Positions 62,714 through 64,000 of a stretch of DNA of 64,000 nucleotides are shown piece by piece. This DNA is from Paracoccus jeotgali (GTDB lineage: Bacteria > Pseudomonadota > Alphaproteobacteria > Rhodobacterales > Rhodobacteraceae). The notes under the pieces were generated by a model. That model did not search any database, was not told the origin of the DNA, and saw only the letters and a list, made by a program, of their open reading frames with translations. How positions within the stretch are numbered: position 1 is the stretch's first letter; the number at the start of each line of letters is the position of its first letter. The position numbers and the translations under genes were made by a program. The stretch covers positions 85,226 through 149,225 of the forward strand of contig NZ_CP025584.1 in NCBI RefSeq assembly GCF_002865605.1, written 5' to 3'.

Positions 62714-63922
62714 TCAAAGCCCCAATATCATGCGGTTGATAATGTTCTTCTGTATCTCGTTCGATCCGCCGTAGATCGACGCCTTGCGGAAGTTAAGGTA
62801 ATGCGCTGTGAGCGGCGCCGCCGCATCGTGGCCGGTTACGGACGCCTCGCGCCTTCCCTCAAGAAAATCCACATCCAGCGGCAGTCCGTAGGGCCCCACC
62901 GCCTCGACCATCAGCTCCGTCAACCGCTGCTGCACTTCGGTGCCGACAATCTTGAGCATCGACACCTCTGGACCCGGTTCGGAATTGCCGTGATCGGCCG
63001 ACACAACCCGCAGATTGGTGATCTCAAGGGCCATCAGCTCGGCCTCGAGCAGCGCGACCTTGCGTGCGAACAGTGGATCTTCCAGCACCGACCCGTCGCC
63101 GCTAGGTGTCGCCATTGCCAAGCGCTTAAGAAAGGCGAGCTCACGCTTGGATCGGCCCACCTCGGCCACGTTGCTGCGTTCGTGGCTGAGCAGATATTTG
63201 GCATAAGTCCAACCGCGGTTTTCCTCACCGACAAGGTTCTCAGCGGGAACCCTCACGTCGTCGAAAAAGACTTCATTTACCTCGTGGTCCTCGTCCAGCG
63301 TGATGATCGGGCGGACGGTGATCCCAGGCGATCTCATGTCGATCAGTAGGAACGAGATGCCCTGCTGCTTGCGTCCCGAATTGTCGGTCCGCACCAGGCA
63401 GAAGATCATGTCCGCGTGCTGTGCCAGCGTGGTCCATGTCTTCTGACCATTCACCAAATAATATGCGCCGCTTTCATCCTCGACGCGCTTGGCGGATGTC
63501 TTTAGTGAGGCCAGGTCGGACCCCGCGCCCGGTTCGGAATAGCCCTGACACCACCAGTCTTCACAGCTCAGGATACGCGGAAGGTAATAATCCTTCTGCG
63601 CAGCATTGCCGAACTCCATTAGCACCGGGCCGATCATGTTGATGCCGAAGCTAATGATGTTCGGCGCACCCGCGCGGGTCGTTTCCTCTTCCCAGATATG
63701 ACGTTGCACCGGCGTCCAGGCCGCACCGCCATATTCACGGGGCCAATTGGGCGCAACCCATCCCCGCCGATGCAGGATCGTATGCCATTTTCGATAATCC
63801 TCGCGGCTTAGGCGTTTGTGGTTCAAAACCTTGGCCCGAAGATCGTCCGGAAGGTTCAAATCGATGAACGATCGCACCTCTGACCGAAATTCCAACTCTT
63901 GTGCATCATATTCGAGGTTCAT
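62714..63922 (-). CDS. Acyl-CoA dehydrogenase subunit 2
   Basis: The 402-residue protein has SEPGAGSDLASLKTSAKR and NGQKTWTTLAQHADMIFCLV in the middle domain, and ends with KASIYGGSNEIQKNIINRMI, where the YEG Glu is Gly. A Glu in LLSHERSNVAEVG falls at the position of the isovaleryl-CoA dehydrogenase base. ATG 63922 gives a typical N-terminus (MNLEYDAQELEFRSEVR). The pair resembles heteromeric dehydrogenases used for steroid or other bulky acyl-CoA side chains. Confidence 0.85.
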   Translation of the reverse strand: MNLEYDAQELEFRSEVRSFIDLNLPDDLRAKVLNHKRLSREDYRKWHTILHRRGWVAPNWPREYGGAAWTPVQRHIWEEETTRAGAPNIISFGINMIGPVLMEFGNAAQKDYYLPRILSCEDWWCQGYSEPGAGSDLASLKTSAKRVEDESGAYYLVNGQKTWTTLAQHADMIFCLVRTDNSGRKQQGISFLLIDMRSPGITVRPIITLDEDHEVNEVFFDDVRVPAENLVGEENRGWTYAKYLLSHERSNVAEVGRSKRELAFLKRLAMATPSGDGSVLEDPLFARKVALLEAELMALEITNLRVVSADHGNSEPGPEVSMLKIVGTEVQQRLTELMVEAVGPYGLPLDVDFLEGRREASVTGHDAAAPLTAHYLNFRKASIYGGSNEIQKNIINRMILGL

Positions 63923-64000
63923 GTCTGTCCTTCTTGCGCAAGCCGCCCCGCGGCACCGTCTCTTCAGCCTGCGCACCACTGCCTCTGCCGCGGTGGCGTG

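Noticed and set aside
1..64000. CRISPR arrays, rRNA or tRNA genes, prophage structural genes, conjugation genes
   Set aside because: I looked for regularly spaced repeats, conserved RNA segments and typical phage or transfer proteins and saw none in this window.

Overview
The window looks like part of an extrachromosomal replicon (plasmid or chromid) of a high-GC alphaproteobacterium, most likely a member of the Rhodobacteraceae. The evidence is a TauR/TauKLM/TauXY/Xsc taurine cluster of the Rhodobacter/Paracoccus type, TRAP and Liv transporters, and a complete plasmid module at 29.6-33.3 kb. That module holds parB, parA, an iteron-like non-coding segment and a small replication initiator with an HTH region followed by a DnaA domain-I-like region.

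Layout. 0-0.7 kb: an HTH plus N6-adenine methyltransferase gene running off the left edge. 1.0-12.4 kb: taurine import, oxidation by taurine dehydrogenase, cleavage by Xsc, conversion of acetyl phosphate by Pta, and export of the sulfonate sulfur by two unrelated exporter families. 12.6-21.8 kb: a ten-gene leftward operon with a divergent LysR regulator. It has a three-subunit FAD/2Fe-2S amine dehydrogenase, a basic-amino-acid type ABC importer, a RidA protein, arginase and ornithine cyclodeaminase, which is the gene set of octopine/nopaline catabolism. 22.0-28.0 kb: a TAXI-TRAP transporter, two further RidA-family proteins, an M19 dipeptidase relative and a LysR regulator. 28.7-29.3 kb: a Phd/VapC-type toxin-antitoxin pair. 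29.6-33.3 kb: replication and partition, with three parS-like palindromes inside parAB and four copies of a TATAGGGGAC-like repeat between parA and rep.

33.5-46.4 kb is a scrambled accessory zone. It holds two serine recombinases, a DUF1612-like protein, an IS5-family element interrupted by an IS256-family element (8-bp target duplication visible), several decayed IS fragments, a frameshifted two-domain glycosyltransferase, a truncated CgeB-like protein, an AT-rich alpha/beta-hydrolase, a truncated OLD-like ATPase stub and a broken RelBE-type pair.

46.4-64.0 kb is a CoA-dependent catabolic island. The rightward genes encode a fused enoyl-CoA hydratase/3-hydroxyacyl-CoA dehydrogenase, a thiolase, an enoyl-CoA hydratase, an aldehyde dehydrogenase, an acyl-CoA ligase, a LivKHMGF importer, another crotonase and a MaoC-like hydratase. 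Leftward are a TetR regulator and a pair of acyl-CoA dehydrogenases. Matching palindromes lie before the first gene and before the ligase gene, suggesting one regulator for both units. The substrate cannot be read from the sequence; it is probably a carboxylic acid that is imported, activated with CoA and shortened by beta-oxidation.

Taurine and octopine are both abundant in marine invertebrate tissue, so the two adjacent catabolic operons could form one nutritional package carried on a mobile replicon. This is inference.
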